In this document: positions 27,401 through 38,121 of the stretch, piece by piece
How the letters are laid out: the number at the start of each line of letters is the position of its first letter
Position numbering within the stretch: position 1 is the stretch's first letter
Assembly (NCBI RefSeq): GCF_034259325.1
Contig: NZ_JAXIVS010000004.1
Coordinates: 62,001 to 126,000, forward strand
Length of the DNA: 64,000 bases
Direction of reading: 5' to 3'
Source: Hyalangium ruber
GTDB lineage: Bacteria > Myxococcota > Myxococcia > Myxococcales > Myxococcaceae
The notes under the pieces: model-generated
The model's database searches: none
Told to the model about the DNA's origin: nothing
Seen by the model: only the letters and a program-made list of their open reading frames with translations
Made by a program: the position numbers and the translations under genes

Positions 27401-29418
27401 AGATGGCCATGGCGCTGTACCGGCTGGGCCGGCTGAAGGAGGCCCTGAGCTCCGCCCAGCAGTTGCACCGGGCGGCGCTGGCCATCGGAGACCGGTACGC
27501 GGTGCGGCTCGCCCTGGAGGTGTGGGGCAAGGCCTCCGGGGGCCGCATCTCCCGGAGCCTGCTGGAAGAGGAGTTGGGCAACCCCGGCGCCGATCCCCAG
27601 TCCCGCGCCGGCGTGCTCATGTCGGAGGCCATCCGCCAGCTCCACGAGGGAGACGTGGAAGGCGCGGTGACGACGCTGGAGCAGGCTGAGCGCATCGTCG
27701 AGGGCTCGCACCTGCGCTCCGAGTACGTGGCGCCCGTGCCCGCCTGGCTCACCACCATGCTGCGCCGGCGCCTGGAGGGCGTCTCCGCGTTCGCGCCGAA
27801 GCGGCGCGCGCAATTGCTGGAGGAGGCCGAGCGGGTGGCTCGCCGGGCGCACCACGTGGCGCGCACCTACCGCAACAACCTGCCCCACGCCCTGCGCGAG
27901 CGGGGCCTGCTGGCGGCCATGGCCGGCCACCCCCGCAAGGCCCGCCGGTGGCTGGAGCAGAGCCTGCGGCTGGCCGAGAAGCTGAAGATGCGCCACGAGC
28001 GCGCCCAGACGCTGCTAGCGCGCGGTCAGGTGGGCAAGGAGCACGGCTGGCCCGAGGCGGCCGAGGACCTGAGGACCGCCACCCGGGAGCTCCAGGAGAT
28101 GGAGCAGGGACTGAGCGAGGAGTCCCACAACCCCGGCGCCACGCCCGAGCGGCCAGAGACGCTGTCCCTGGTGGACCGCTTCCCCCGGGTGCTGGAAGCG
28201 GGCAGGCGCATCGCCTCGGCGCTCACGCGCGAGGCGGTCTTCGAGGCGGTGCGCCAGTCCATGCTGGAGCTGCTGCGCGCCGAGCACTGCGCCGTGCTGG
28301 ACCCGACCGACGTGCTGCCCGAGGACGTCCGGGCGGCCGAGGGCGTGAGCCGTACCGCCATCGCCCGCGCGATGGAGACGGGCCAGCCCGCCATCATGGG
28401 GCAGGGCATGCCCGGCGGGGTGAGCGAGAGCATGGAGATGATCGGCGTTCGCTCGCTGCTGTGCGCGCCGCTCCAGGTGCGCGGCAAGACGGTGGCGTGC
28501 GTGTGCGCCAGCCACCGTCAGGTGGGCGAGCTGTTCGGCGAGGACGAGGAGCGGCTCACCGGCTTCATCACCACGCTGGCCAGCGTGGCGCTGGAGAACG
28601 CGGAGGGCTTCGAGCGGATGACGGCCCTGTCCGAGGAGCGGGGCCGGCTCTACCTCGAGGAGCAGGAGGCGGTACGCCGCCGGGACGACTTCCTGTCCAT
28701 CGCCGCGCATGAGCTGAAGACGCCGCTCACCTCGCTCCAGCTCCACCTCCAGGGCCTCATGTCGCAGATGCGGCAGGCGGCGGTGCGGCCGCCACCCGAG
28801 CGCGTGGCGGCCAAGCTGGACTCGGCCAACCTGCAGACGCAGCGGCTGGGCAGGCTCGTCAACGAGCTCCTGGACATCTCCCGGGTGGCGCAGGGCCAGC
28901 TCCTCGGCAAGCTCGAGGACGTGGACCTGGTGACCCTGGTGCGCGGCATCATCGAGCGCTCGCGCGAGGCACTGGCGCGGGCCGAGTGTCCCGTGGAGGT
29001 GCGCGCCAGCGGCAGCGTGGTGGGACACTGGGACGCCATGCGGCTGGAGCAGGTGGTGGGCAACCTCATCACCAACGCCATGAAGTACGGGGCAGGCAAG
29101 CCCATCGAGGTGACCATCGAGGGTGGGCCCACCGACGCCCGCATCCAGGTGCGCGACCATGGCATCGGCATCGCCCCGGAGGACACCGAGCGCATCTTCG
29201 AGCGCTTCGAGCGCGCGGTGTCCGTGCGCCACTACGGCGGCTTTGGCATCGGCCTGTGGCTGGTGCGAGAGATCGTCCAGGCGCTCGGGGGGACGGTGGA
29301 GGTGGAGAGCACCCCGGGCCAGGGCTCCACCTTCACCATCACCCTCCCCCTGCGCAGCCCGGAGCAGCCCGTGGCGGGAGACGCCTTGCTCAGCGCCGAG
29401 TCAGCTCCAGGTAGATGA
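24412..29418 (+). CDS. Hybrid Ser/Thr kinase - ATPase/TPR - GAF - histidine kinase
   Basis: 1,668 residues from the ATG at 24412 (GAGGG just upstream). In order: a eukaryotic-like kinase domain (about 20-290; H-R-D at 144-146, D-F-G at 166-168); an AAA-like ATPase region (Walker A G-G-G-K-S at 345-349, L-L-D-D Walker B near 465-468); a long helical TPR-like middle; a GAF domain (about 1250-1400); and a HisKA/HATPase kinase with H-E-L-K-T-P (His1433), N-L-I-T-N (about 1551) and G-F-G-I-G-L. All key kinase residues are present. No response-regulator domain is fused and none lies beside it. Such multi-kinase proteins occur in myxobacteria and cyanobacteria; the signal is unknown. Confidence 0.92.
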   Translation: MSEGFPQVGASPGEPLPGRRLGNRFELLQRLKTGRGISTWLGSDLRSGGRVVIKVTSTTALASATRQRLEHEAAVLEELDSSFVVPVLHLGVSNELLYLVTPYIPGESLQERLTRGSLTLPEVLTLGQCMLAALAEAHRHGVLHRDVKPANIIIEGQPLERATLVDFGLARSERLDPSLRDLPVGTARYLSPEQAGLLNRPVEATSDLYSAGIVLFEALSGRPAFDGGSVGEVLRQHLAARPKLRSGGVEVPRALEELVGRLLQTDPSDRYQSAESALADLRALDEALSHGEAEPELVTGAHDQRRSLTEPSFVGRHEELALLERELERTRSEPGRLVVVEAESGGGKSRLIEEFSARAVHHRAWVLQGQAVDQAALRPFQLFTGVATTIAAAAKEKPALAETLRQRLVGQETALCTVLPQLEPMLRPAPQQHLGPESFGEHRGIRALTSLLGALGTEAEPAVVLLDDCQWADELTLRALESWQQTAEQSAGHTMIVVSFRSEEVGPGHMLRRLKPSAHLRLATFGAAEVARMAESMAGALPHEATELVARLSEGNPFMASAVLHGLVEDGALVPSPDGWQVDAAAMAHVRSSRQAASFLVRRLKRLPADSLRLLSVGAVLGKSFGLERVASLSGTPRERVTVALAEPRRRHMLWEDTPDRYTFVHDKLREALLGLLGPEELKELHRLAARAIASSAQADPFELAYHFDAAGEYTQALPHALVAAERARQQFALETAELNYRIAERGAEGANTDTRYRITAGLGDVLMLRGRYEAAQQQLELAQSLASDRVEQARTWARLGELAFKRGRGDEGNAALEQGLRLLGRWVPGSNALRGLGAVWEVAVQAGHTLLPRLWLARRPLDHSEEDLLAVHLYSRLAYAYWYHRGRMAVLWAHLRELNIAERYPPTPELAQAYSEHSPVATVLPWYERAIDYVSKSLAMRREMGDVWGQGQSLHFYGLAMYCTGRFEECIERIREAIRLLDRTGDRWEVNNAHFQMAMALYRLGRLKEALSSAQQLHRAALAIGDRYAVRLALEVWGKASGGRISRSLLEEELGNPGADPQSRAGVLMSEAIRQLHEGDVEGAVTTLEQAERIVEGSHLRSEYVAPVPAWLTTMLRRRLEGVSAFAPKRRAQLLEEAERVARRAHHVARTYRNNLPHALRERGLLAAMAGHPRKARRWLEQSLRLAEKLKMRHERAQTLLARGQVGKEHGWPEAAEDLRTATRELQEMEQGLSEESHNPGATPERPETLSLVDRFPRVLEAGRRIASALTREAVFEAVRQSMLELLRAEHCAVLDPTDVLPEDVRAAEGVSRTAIARAMETGQPAIMGQGMPGGVSESMEMIGVRSLLCAPLQVRGKTVACVCASHRQVGELFGEDEERLTGFITTLASVALENAEGFERMTALSEERGRLYLEEQEAVRRRDDFLSIAAHELKTPLTSLQLHLQGLMSQMRQAAVRPPPERVAAKLDSANLQTQRLGRLVNELLDISRVAQGQLLGKLEDVDLVTLVRGIIERSREALARAECPVEVRASGSVVGHWDAMRLEQVVGNLITNAMKYGAGKPIEVTIEGGPTDARIQVRDHGIGIAPEDTERIFERFERAVSVRHYGGFGIGLWLVREIVQALGGTVEVESTPGQGSTFTITLPLRSPEQPVAGDALLSAESAPGR

Positions 29419-30412
29419 CGTTCTTCTCGGTGTCCCGGAACATGTTGGTGGAGGCGAGCTGGAGCGGGTCGATGTCCAGCGTGAGGGCCTGCATCTGGTC
29501 CTCGTCGCGGTAGATGAGCCACCAATCCATGAAGGCCTCGAGGTAGCCAGCCTCGGGGCAGGTGGCGAAGTTGGCCACCAGCAGGCGCCCGCCCGGGTTG
29601 AGCATGTTGAAGAGGATCTGCGTCAGCCGCCGGGCCGTGTTGTCCGACAAGTAGTCGTACAGGCCCGCGGAGTAGGCGAGATCCAGGTGGCCGAACAGGG
29701 CGCGGCCCGTGAGCAGGGCGCGCACCGAGCCGCAGACCGGACGGATGGCGTTCTCCGGGTGCTGACGCGACACCTCGGCCAGGCTCATCGGATCCTGGTC
29801 GAAAGCGATGAACTCGCCAATGTGGTGCTCCTTGACGGAGCGGGCCAGCTCGGACTCGCGCAGGTGCCCACAGGCGACGGAGAGGATCCGCGGCATGTGG
29901 ACCTGGGAGGCGACCTTGTCGATCTCCTGGGCCAGCAGCACGCGCCGCTCTCGCACGCTGCGAGGACTCGGCTGCTGGTACATGAAGCGGTAGATATTCG
30001 TGCCCGGGTGGAGGTGCAGCTCCTCCTCGATGCGCTCCGCATACAGGTAGTCGATGAGCGCGGCGTCCCCCGCGTAGCCGCGCGGCCGTTCATAGCCATG
30101 GCGGGTGAAGGGACATTGGTGGAGCAGCTCGCGCAGCGGATGCACGCGAGCGACTTCCAGGCAGAAACGGCGCCACTCCTTCCGGTTCCACTGGTTGCGC
30201 ATGTGGAAGAGGCCGTGATGCAACAAGAGCATCCCGGCTTGGACATCTCCTCCACTGGCAAGCTGTCGGTGAACTGCGTCGAGCCAAGCTGTCGCACGTC
30301 CAAGTCTGTCACTCAGACTTGCCCAATCAGAGACGGGTGCGACCAGCGCATTACGCCTGAGACCTCGAATGAACTCAGGCGTCTGAAGCAGATGAGGGAA
30401 GGGATCGTGCAT
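29390..30412 (-). CDS. Class I SAM-dependent methyltransferase, PhcB-like
   Basis: 340 residues from the ATG at 30410-30412; the frame is open to an ATG at 30511 but the added ~33 residues do not look conserved. Features: R-P-R-G-Y-A-G-D (a motif of proteins annotated as 3-hydroxypalmitate methyl ester synthesis methyltransferases), then I-L-S-V-A-C-G-H (SAM loop; G-x-G is degenerate to A-C-G-H) and L-N-P-G-G-R-L-L-V-A-N. It may methylate a fatty acid or related small molecule; the link to signalling by methyl esters rests on that motif only. It converges with the hybrid kinase, overlapping by 29 bases. Confidence 0.65.
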   Translation of the reverse strand: MHDPFPHLLQTPEFIRGLRRNALVAPVSDWASLSDRLGRATAWLDAVHRQLASGGDVQAGMLLLHHGLFHMRNQWNRKEWRRFCLEVARVHPLRELLHQCPFTRHGYERPRGYAGDAALIDYLYAERIEEELHLHPGTNIYRFMYQQPSPRSVRERRVLLAQEIDKVASQVHMPRILSVACGHLRESELARSVKEHHIGEFIAFDQDPMSLAEVSRQHPENAIRPVCGSVRALLTGRALFGHLDLAYSAGLYDYLSDNTARRLTQILFNMLNPGGRLLVANFATCPEAGYLEAFMDWWLIYRDEDQMQALTLDIDPLQLASTNMFRDTEKNVIYLELTRR

Positions 30413-30541
30413 CAACCCGCACAACTCAGAACCCCTATGTGTGCCATTCCTCGGAAGCAGGCTGGCGAGGCGTGCGCCTCCTGAGCAGCCAGCATCCTTG
30501 GCGACCGGCATTGCCCACCCGGGCAGGTGAGCAGCCGGCGA

Positions 30542-31390
30542 CTAAAGCGGGAGGCTGGCCCAGCGCTCGAAGGGCGGGCGAGCAGGCGCGGCCAGCCCCT
30601 CCAGGAAGCGCTCGATGGAGCCATTCACCAGCTCGGGCTCCTCCAGGTTGGACATGTGGCCCACGTGCGGCAGCCGCACCAGCCTCGAGCCGTCGATGCG
30701 CGTGTGCAGCACCTCGGCCATCTCCGGCGTGGTGATGGCATCCTCTTCGCCCACGACGATGAGCGTGGGCGTGGTGATGCGCGACAGCTCTTCGGTGACG
30801 CCCCGCCGGGTGATGACGCCGTGCATGGCGCGCCACACGTCGCGCGGGTTGCTCACCAGCTGGCGCCGCAGCTCTTCGCGCTCGGCGGCCCGCGACGGAT
30901 CATTGAGGAAGGTCTTCCCGAAATAGATCGCCATGAGGCGATCCACCACGGGGCGCAGACCCAACCAATGCGTCGTCGTTGACAGCAGCAGGTAGCGCGA
31001 CAGGTTCCACAGCGACTCCGAGGCCGCCGAGGTGTCCAGCAGCACCAGCGAGCGCAGCAGCTCCGGGTGGCGCGCCGCCACACGCAGCCCCACGAAGCCG
31101 CCCTGGGACAGGCCCACGAAGTGGCAGGGCGCCAGCCCCAGGGCCTGGATGAGCGCCACGGCGTCTTCGTAGACGGTCCGTAGATCGATCACCTTCCCGG
31201 GTGGCGCCTGACTGCGACCCTGACCGCGATGGTCATAGGAGATACACCGGTAGCGGCCCTTCAGGGCCTCGACCTGGCGGGAATAGAGGTGCGAGTTCCA
31301 GAGCAACCCGTGGCTGAAAACGATCGGCTCGCCGGGCCCTCCGGTGTCCTCGTAATAGAGTTGCACGCCGCGAATGGACAGAAAGGGCAT
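30542..31390 (-). CDS. Alpha/beta hydrolase
   Basis: 282 residues from the ATG at 31388-31390. Clear hydrolase signatures: F-S-H-G-L-L oxyanion region, Y-D-H-R-G-Q-G-R-S, nucleophile elbow G-L-S-Q-G-G and final P-H-V-G-H-M catalytic His. Resembles 3-oxoadipate-enol-lactonase/esterase-like members, but the substrate is not determinable. It stands alone on its strand, 129 bases downstream of the methyltransferase gene start. Confidence 0.85.
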   Translation of the reverse strand: MPFLSIRGVQLYYEDTGGPGEPIVFSHGLLWNSHLYSRQVEALKGRYRCISYDHRGQGRSQAPPGKVIDLRTVYEDAVALIQALGLAPCHFVGLSQGGFVGLRVAARHPELLRSLVLLDTSAASESLWNLSRYLLLSTTTHWLGLRPVVDRLMAIYFGKTFLNDPSRAAEREELRRQLVSNPRDVWRAMHGVITRRGVTEELSRITTPTLIVVGEEDAITTPEMAEVLHTRIDGSRLVRLPHVGHMSNLEEPELVNGSIERFLEGLAAPARPPFERWASLPL

Positions 31391-31540
31391 GGATGTCGAG
31401 GATAGGGAGTCAACCAGGAAGCGGAACCCCGGGAGCACATCCGAATGTTTCCCGGGGGGAAGCCTTCAAGCCCTCTCCCCCTCGATTGCCGTGCGGCAAG
31501 ACGCTGGAGCAAGCAGCCGGGCCCCAGCGCACTCCGAACC

Positions 31541-32050
31541 CTAGCGGGTGACGTCCAGCCGGAAATCCTCTTCCGGCGGCAGCTCGATGGGCTCGATGTA
31601 GCGGCCGGCGATGACGCCGTGACGCCGCAAGGCCCGCTCGATGTCCTCGCGCAGCGCGAGCACGGGCACCACGTGGAAGCCGGTGGCGAAGCTCACCTCG
31701 TCGATGAAGGCGAGGTTCTCCGGCTGGTGCGTCGCGATGTAGAGCGAGCCGCGCGAGCCCCCGGGCTGATGACGCAGGGGCAGGAAGAAGAGGCGGCCCA
31801 GCACCTCGGAGGACACCGTCTGCACGATGGAGGCGGGCACCTTGTCGAGCTGCTCCGCGCGGATGAACGGCACGTTCAGGTGACCGGCCAGCAGGCGCAG
31901 GAACTTGTCCGGCGGAACCATCTTCAGATCCAGCACCGCCTCGCCAAACTTGTACTTCCAGCGGGCGTGGTGCCACAGCGCCGTCTGCACCTGCTCGGGC
32001 GTCAAAGCACCGTTGTGTACCAACCACTCCCCCAGCCGCATCCTGCTCAC
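31541..32050 (-). CDS. Stand-alone GspE/MshE N-terminal (MshEN-like) domain protein
   Basis: 169 residues from the GTG at 32048-32050, with a GGGGGG about six bases upstream. The N-terminal R-L-G-E-W-L-V-x-N-G-A-L-T-P-x-Q-V-x-x-A-L is the MshEN motif found in PilB/GspE ATPases, followed by a helical second repeat (F-G-E-A-V-L-D ... L-L-A-G-H-L-N-V-P-F). No Walker ATPase follows; the protein simply ends with an Ile/Glu/Pro-rich tail. In the known ATPases this domain binds cyclic di-GMP; whether this copy does is inference. Confidence 0.65.
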   Translation of the reverse strand: MSRMRLGEWLVHNGALTPEQVQTALWHHARWKYKFGEAVLDLKMVPPDKFLRLLAGHLNVPFIRAEQLDKVPASIVQTVSSEVLGRLFFLPLRHQPGGSRGSLYIATHQPENLAFIDEVSFATGFHVVPVLALREDIERALRRHGVIAGRYIEPIELPPEEDFRLDVTR

Positions 32051-32088
32051 AACGCCACCCCCCTTGAGACCGCCAAGGAGCCAATGCG

Positions 32089-32102
32089 CATGGCATGCCA
32101 TG
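32089..32102. repeat. 14-bp perfect palindrome in promoter region
   Basis: CATGGCATGCCATG is an exact palindrome in the 252-base gap between divergent genes. It is a possible operator for the S9 peptidase or the MshEN gene, but it could be chance in GC-rich DNA. Confidence 0.3.
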
Positions 32103-32302
32103 GGAGACCCCAGGCAATTCACAGGGTTGCGACCTCTCTTTCTCAGGATGCGGAAGGATTTTCCGTGCGGACCCTCCAGGATTTACGGCCCGCCCGCGCA
32201 ATGGCGCCTTTTTACGTTCGTACCTCCGCTCACGCTGCGCCACAGTGCGCACACTCGCGGGTCCTCTCGGGCCCGCTGCTTCAACGTCCCCAAGGAGGTT
32301 GC

Positions 32303-34246
<1,944 letters not shown>

Positions 34247-34260
34247 CCGGGCGGAAACGA

Positions 34261-34306
34261 GAGCGGCGGAGCCGGACTCCCATTCGGAGCCAGCCCCGCC
34301 GCGCTC
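34261..34306. terminator. Imperfect GC-rich hairpin between convergent genes
   Basis: The segment starts GAGCGGCGGAGCC and ends CCCCGCCGCGCTC, which pair as a ~14-bp stem with a few mismatches and bulges. It lies 14 bases after the S9 peptidase stop and before the convergent small gene, so a terminator is plausible, though there is no T tract. Confidence 0.4.
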
Positions 34307-34345
34307 ACTTCGAGGTGCGATGCTCGGACGGACCGAGCGTCGCTG

Positions 34346-34684
34346 TCAGGCCTTCAGCGGCTTCACGGCCGCCGGGCACTCCCAGTACGTGTACTCGCAG
34401 GCCTCCGTGCTCGACTCGCACGGCACCTTCACGAGGGTGACGAGCTCGCACGGGTGGCTGAGCTCTCCGGGCCCGGCGGGCACCAGGTCGGGAGGCGCCG
34501 CCACCCCGCCACTGTTACCCGCGGGAGCCGGGCTCACCCGCCCCGCCCCGCGCCCCTTGCGCGAGGCCCCGCGCGAGTCCTGACGGTTCTCCTGCGACGG
34601 CGGCCCCCACAGCGTGGACACCACCGGCAGCAGGCCCGGCGCGATGCCCAGCACCGCGCCCAGAACGTACAGCTTCGTTCGCAT
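34346..34684 (-). CDS. Small exported protein, function unknown
   Basis: 112 residues with GGGGG five bases before the ATG. A short hydrophobic N-terminus (L-Y-V-L-G-A-V-L-G-I-A-P-G) suggests export. A Pro/Gly/Arg linker leads to a C-terminal region with four cysteines (H-P-C-E-L, V-P-C-E-S, E-A-C-E-Y, W-E-C-P). No family recognised. Confidence 0.55.
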   Translation of the reverse strand: MRTKLYVLGAVLGIAPGLLPVVSTLWGPPSQENRQDSRGASRKGRGAGRVSPAPAGNSGGVAAPPDLVPAGPGELSHPCELVTLVKVPCESSTEACEYTYWECPAAVKPLKA

Positions 34685-34948
34685 GAATCCCCCTTGCCGG
34701 TTGAGACCGCCTCAGCGCCCCTCTGGCGCTTCGGCTCCGGTCCAAGCGGCAAGGACGTAACTACCAGGGAGGTCTGACATCCCTGTCCGAGCTTCCAGGG
34801 CGTTTTCCCTCGGACACCCTCGTCCTTTCGTACCTTTCCCGAGCCCTGCCGACGCATTAGGGGAGTCGAACTCCGCGCCCACAGCGGGTTAGGATGATCA
34901 GCTACCCCTGCGCTTGTCAGCCGGTTGTGGTATGGGGACTTCGCATTC

Positions 34949-35326
34949 ATGCCCTTCCAGATCATCGTTCATCAGCCAGAGCGCATCCTCGAGGTCATCT
35001 ACCCGCCCCAGCCCACGACGGCGGACCTGGACGACTACCTGGCGCGCGTGCGGGAGATCATCGACGGGCTGGGCGGCGACTGGAGCGCGCTGGTGGACCA
35101 GTCGCAGCTCCGGGTGATGCCCTCGCAGTGGGTGGCGGCGATGGCGAAGCTCAACGCCTACGCGCAGCTCAAGGGGATGAAGCGCTCGGCGCGCATCGTC
35201 TCCACGGCGGCCTCGGGGCTGCAGGCGTGGCGGATGACGAAGCAGGCCATGCTCAACATCCCCGCGCGCACCTTCGAGTCACGCCCCGAGGCGCTGCACT
35301 GGCTGCAAAACCCCGACGAGGAATAA
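34949..35326 (+). CDS. Conserved-looking protein with possible STAS/SpoIIAA-like fold
   Basis: 125 residues from the ATG at 34949. A predicted alternation of strands and helices (Q-I-I-V-H-Q, I-L-E-V-I-Y, W-S-A-L-V-D-Q, R-S-A-R-I-V-S-T) and the A-A-S-G-L-Q-A-W-R segment resemble the STAS/SpoIIAA-like fold seen in several small myxobacterial proteins. The assignment rests on pattern only and no function is claimed. The 264 bases upstream hold no gene. Confidence 0.45.
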   Translation: MPFQIIVHQPERILEVIYPPQPTTADLDDYLARVREIIDGLGGDWSALVDQSQLRVMPSQWVAAMAKLNAYAQLKGMKRSARIVSTAASGLQAWRMTKQAMLNIPARTFESRPEALHWLQNPDEE

Positions 35327-35402
35327 GGGCGGCTGTGCCCCGGGGGACCAAGCCCGCGAGCGGAGCTTGACACCGTGGGGGGCCGCGTTTACGCGAGGAG
35401 TC

Positions 35403-36653
35403 ATGAGCACACCCCGGTTCCCCAACCCGTCGGCTCCCATCAGCAACAAGGTTCCCCTCCGCGTCCTCCTGCTGGAGAACATCCACAAGTCCGCCGAGGT
35501 GCTGCTCTCGGCCGAGGGCTTCCAGGTGGAGCGGGTGGCGGGCGCCCTCAAGCCCGAGGAGCTGGCCGAGCGGCTCAAGGGCGTACACCTGGTGGGCATC
35601 CGCAGCAAGACGACCGTGCCCGAGAGCGCGCTGGTCCACGCGGAGAACCTGCTGGCCATTGGCGCCTTCTGCATCGGCACCAACCAGATTGACCTGACGG
35701 CCACCAACATCCACGGCATCCCCGCCTTCAACGCGCCCTTCAGCAACACGCGCAGCGTGGCGGAGATGGTGCTGGCGGAGGTCGTCGTCCTCACCCGCCA
35801 GCTGTTCGACCGCAGCCGCGAGGTCCACCTGGGCCAGTGGCGCAAGGTGGCCACGGGCAGCCATGAGGTGCGCGGCAAGACGCTGGGCATCATCGGCTAC
35901 GGGCACATCGGCTCGCAGCTGGGCGTGCTGGCCGAGGCGCTCGGCATGCGCGTCATCTATTACGACGTGATGACGAAGCTGCCGCTGGGCAACTCGCGCT
36001 CGGTGCCCACGCTGGGCGAGCTGTTGGCCGAGTCGGACTTCGTCACCCTGCACGTGCCGGCCACGGCGTCCACGAACATGATGATCGGCGCGGCGGAGCT
36101 GGCGCGGATGAAGAAGGGCGCCTGCCTCATCAACGCCAGCCGTGGCACGGTGGTGGACATCCCCGCGCTGGCCGAAGTGCTGCGCTCCAAGCACCTGGGC
36201 GGCGCCGCGGTGGACGTGTACCCGGAGGAGCCCGAGACCAACAGCGACGGCTTCATCACCCAGCTCCAGGGGCTGCCCAACGTGGTGCTCACCCCGCACA
36301 TCGGCGGCTCCACCGAGGAGGCCCAGGAGTCCATCGGCCGCGAGGTGGCCACCTCGCTCATCAAGTTCGTGCGCGGGGGCGCCACCACGGGCGCGGTGAA
36401 CTTCCCGCAGGTGGAGGTGCCGCTGATTCCGGGCACCCACCGCATCCTCAACGTCCACCGCAACATCCCGGGCGTGCTGCGCGACATCAACCGCATCGTC
36501 TCGGACCTGAACGCCAACATCCACGCCCAGGTGCTGAGCACCGACTCCAACATCGGCTACCTGGTCATGGACCTGGACCAGGACGTGTCCGCGCAGGTGT
36601 GTGACGCGATCGCCGGACTCAACACGGACATCAAGACGCGCATCGTCTCCTGA
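35403..36653 (+). CDS. serA: D-3-phosphoglycerate dehydrogenase
   Basis: 416 residues, ATG at 35403 with GAGGAG shortly before it. NAD loop G-Y-G-H-I-G-S-Q, catalytic triad residues N-A-S-R-G-T-V-V-D (Arg), Glu region of L-G-G-A-A-V-D-V-Y-P-E-E-P, and H-I-G-G-S-T (His) are all present. The C-terminal ~75 residues are an ACT domain (R-N-I-P-G-V-L-R-D-I-N), the serine-binding regulatory domain. It makes 3-phosphohydroxypyruvate, the first step of serine synthesis. Confidence 0.95.
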   Translation: MSTPRFPNPSAPISNKVPLRVLLLENIHKSAEVLLSAEGFQVERVAGALKPEELAERLKGVHLVGIRSKTTVPESALVHAENLLAIGAFCIGTNQIDLTATNIHGIPAFNAPFSNTRSVAEMVLAEVVVLTRQLFDRSREVHLGQWRKVATGSHEVRGKTLGIIGYGHIGSQLGVLAEALGMRVIYYDVMTKLPLGNSRSVPTLGELLAESDFVTLHVPATASTNMMIGAAELARMKKGACLINASRGTVVDIPALAEVLRSKHLGGAAVDVYPEEPETNSDGFITQLQGLPNVVLTPHIGGSTEEAQESIGREVATSLIKFVRGGATTGAVNFPQVEVPLIPGTHRILNVHRNIPGVLRDINRIVSDLNANIHAQVLSTDSNIGYLVMDLDQDVSAQVCDAIAGLNTDIKTRIVS

Positions 36654-36659
36654 GCCCGC

Positions 36660-38063
<1,404 letters not shown>

Positions 38064-38121
38064 GCTCCAGGCGTATTGCACGCGCCCCGCGCTGACAAGC
38101 CGTCTGGTGCCGTTTCTGGCT

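Noticed and set aside
25666-27996. A 776-codon open frame antisense to the hybrid kinase gene
   Set aside because: It is a GC-skew shadow of the kinase, whose kinase, ATPase and GAF motifs are on the plus strand.
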